DNA from: Methanobacterium sp. | Lineage (GTDB): Archaea > Methanobacteriota > Methanobacteria > Methanobacteriales > Methanobacteriaceae | Direction: 5' to 3' | Length of the DNA: 23,462 nt | Assembly (NCBI GenBank): GCA_019084405.1 | Contig: JAHRFX010000014.1 | Span: forward strand, 1 to 23,462 | Part shown: one piece after another, positions 23,369-23,462 of the stretch | How positions within the stretch are numbered: position 1 is the first letter of the stretch | Layout: every line of letters begins with the position of its first letter | Translations under genes and position numbers: made by a program | Notes under the pieces: generated by a model | What the model was told of the DNA's origin: nothing | The model's input: only the letters and a program-made list of their open reading frames with translations | Databases searched by the model: none

Positions 23369-23462
23369 ATGACTCCTACCCGGGAAGAACTCCTAAAAAC
23401 AGCAATTTATACCGGACCACATAAAGTAAACTCCCGGAGTGATAACTCTAATTTTGTGCCCA
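23369..23462 (+). other. Mirror copy of the ATPase gene start (partial)
   Basis: From ATG 23369 the plus strand encodes the same first 31 residues as the gene at 23247 (MTPTREELLKTAIYTG onward) and runs off the window. Nucleotide identity is complete, including synonymous sites. It is either the start of a divergent identical gene or, more likely, a copying artefact at the sequence end. Confidence 0.5.

Larger units (their letters stand above)
23154..23462. repeat. Right-edge inverted repeat (fold-back)
   Basis: Bases 23154-23275 are the exact reverse complement of 23341-23462 (positions sum to 46616), giving 122-bp arms around a 65-base loop (23276-23340). The outer arm copies the start of the ATPase gene in opposite orientation. 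Unlike the left repeat, pairing stops abruptly at the loop. Both window ends thus share the same fold-back design. Confidence 0.95.

Noticed and set aside
1..23462. The window as a linear replicon with hairpin telomeres
   Set aside because: Both ends fold back, but the loops are 50-65 bases and unpaired, there are no replication or telomere-resolution genes, and the content is chromosomal. Chimeric ends explain it more simply.

Overview
The window looks like chromosomal DNA of a methanogenic archaeon of the Methanobacterium type. It is AT-rich, its promoters carry archaeal TATA-like boxes, and its ribosome binding sites are of the GGTGAT/GGAGG kind. Its marker genes are archaeal: a ferredoxin plus geranylgeranyl reductase pair (ether-lipid saturation), an MJ0208-type archaeoflavoprotein, and a glutamate synthase split into separate domain proteins. 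The assignment rests on gene content and style only. I see no rRNA, tRNA or CRISPR array.

Layout. 1-290: a perfect 90-bp inverted repeat, with an imperfect inner extension, at the left edge. 219-5093: an accessory-looking stretch with a radical SAM/SPASM enzyme, a coiled-coil protein, a secreted zinc phospholipase C-like protein, a CDF cation efflux pump, a PD-(D/E)XK nuclease-like protein whose 3' end is duplicated, and a small unknown protein. 5139-8415: a CARF-like/winged-helix regulator divergent from a two-gene glutamate synthase unit (GXGXG protein, then an FMN/Fe-S synthase with an extra multi-cluster ferredoxin front end). 8604-12725: a run of same-strand genes for a zinc-ribbon protein, LemA, DUF2207, a membrane protein and a LiaF-like protein, suggesting an envelope cluster. 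12774-15881: PrsW-like protease, membrane-anchored SagB-type nitroreductase, PsbP-like lipoprotein and a VOC protein.

16000-19874 is a decaying stretch. It holds a truncated, frameshifted cobalamin-type radical SAM gene, an Hsp20 gene whose N-terminus is split by a one-base homopolymer shift, and a dead IS1182-like fragment with three in-frame stops. These sit beside an apparently intact Hsp20-archaeoflavoprotein operon. 20207-21570 is the ferredoxin-geranylgeranyl reductase operon with a terminator hairpin that straddles the stop codon. 21641-23247 is an ATPase-UbiA gene pair on the minus strand. 23154-23462 is a second perfect inverted repeat (122-bp arms) at the right edge.

The most striking structural signal is that both ends fold back on themselves at the promoter and start of the terminal gene. 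I favour snap-back priming or chimeric contig ends; invertible promoters or divergent paralogues are the biological alternatives. The most interesting biology is the CARF-like regulator paired with glutamate synthase away from any CRISPR locus, the ferredoxin-extended synthase, and the uncharacterised ATPase-UbiA pair.
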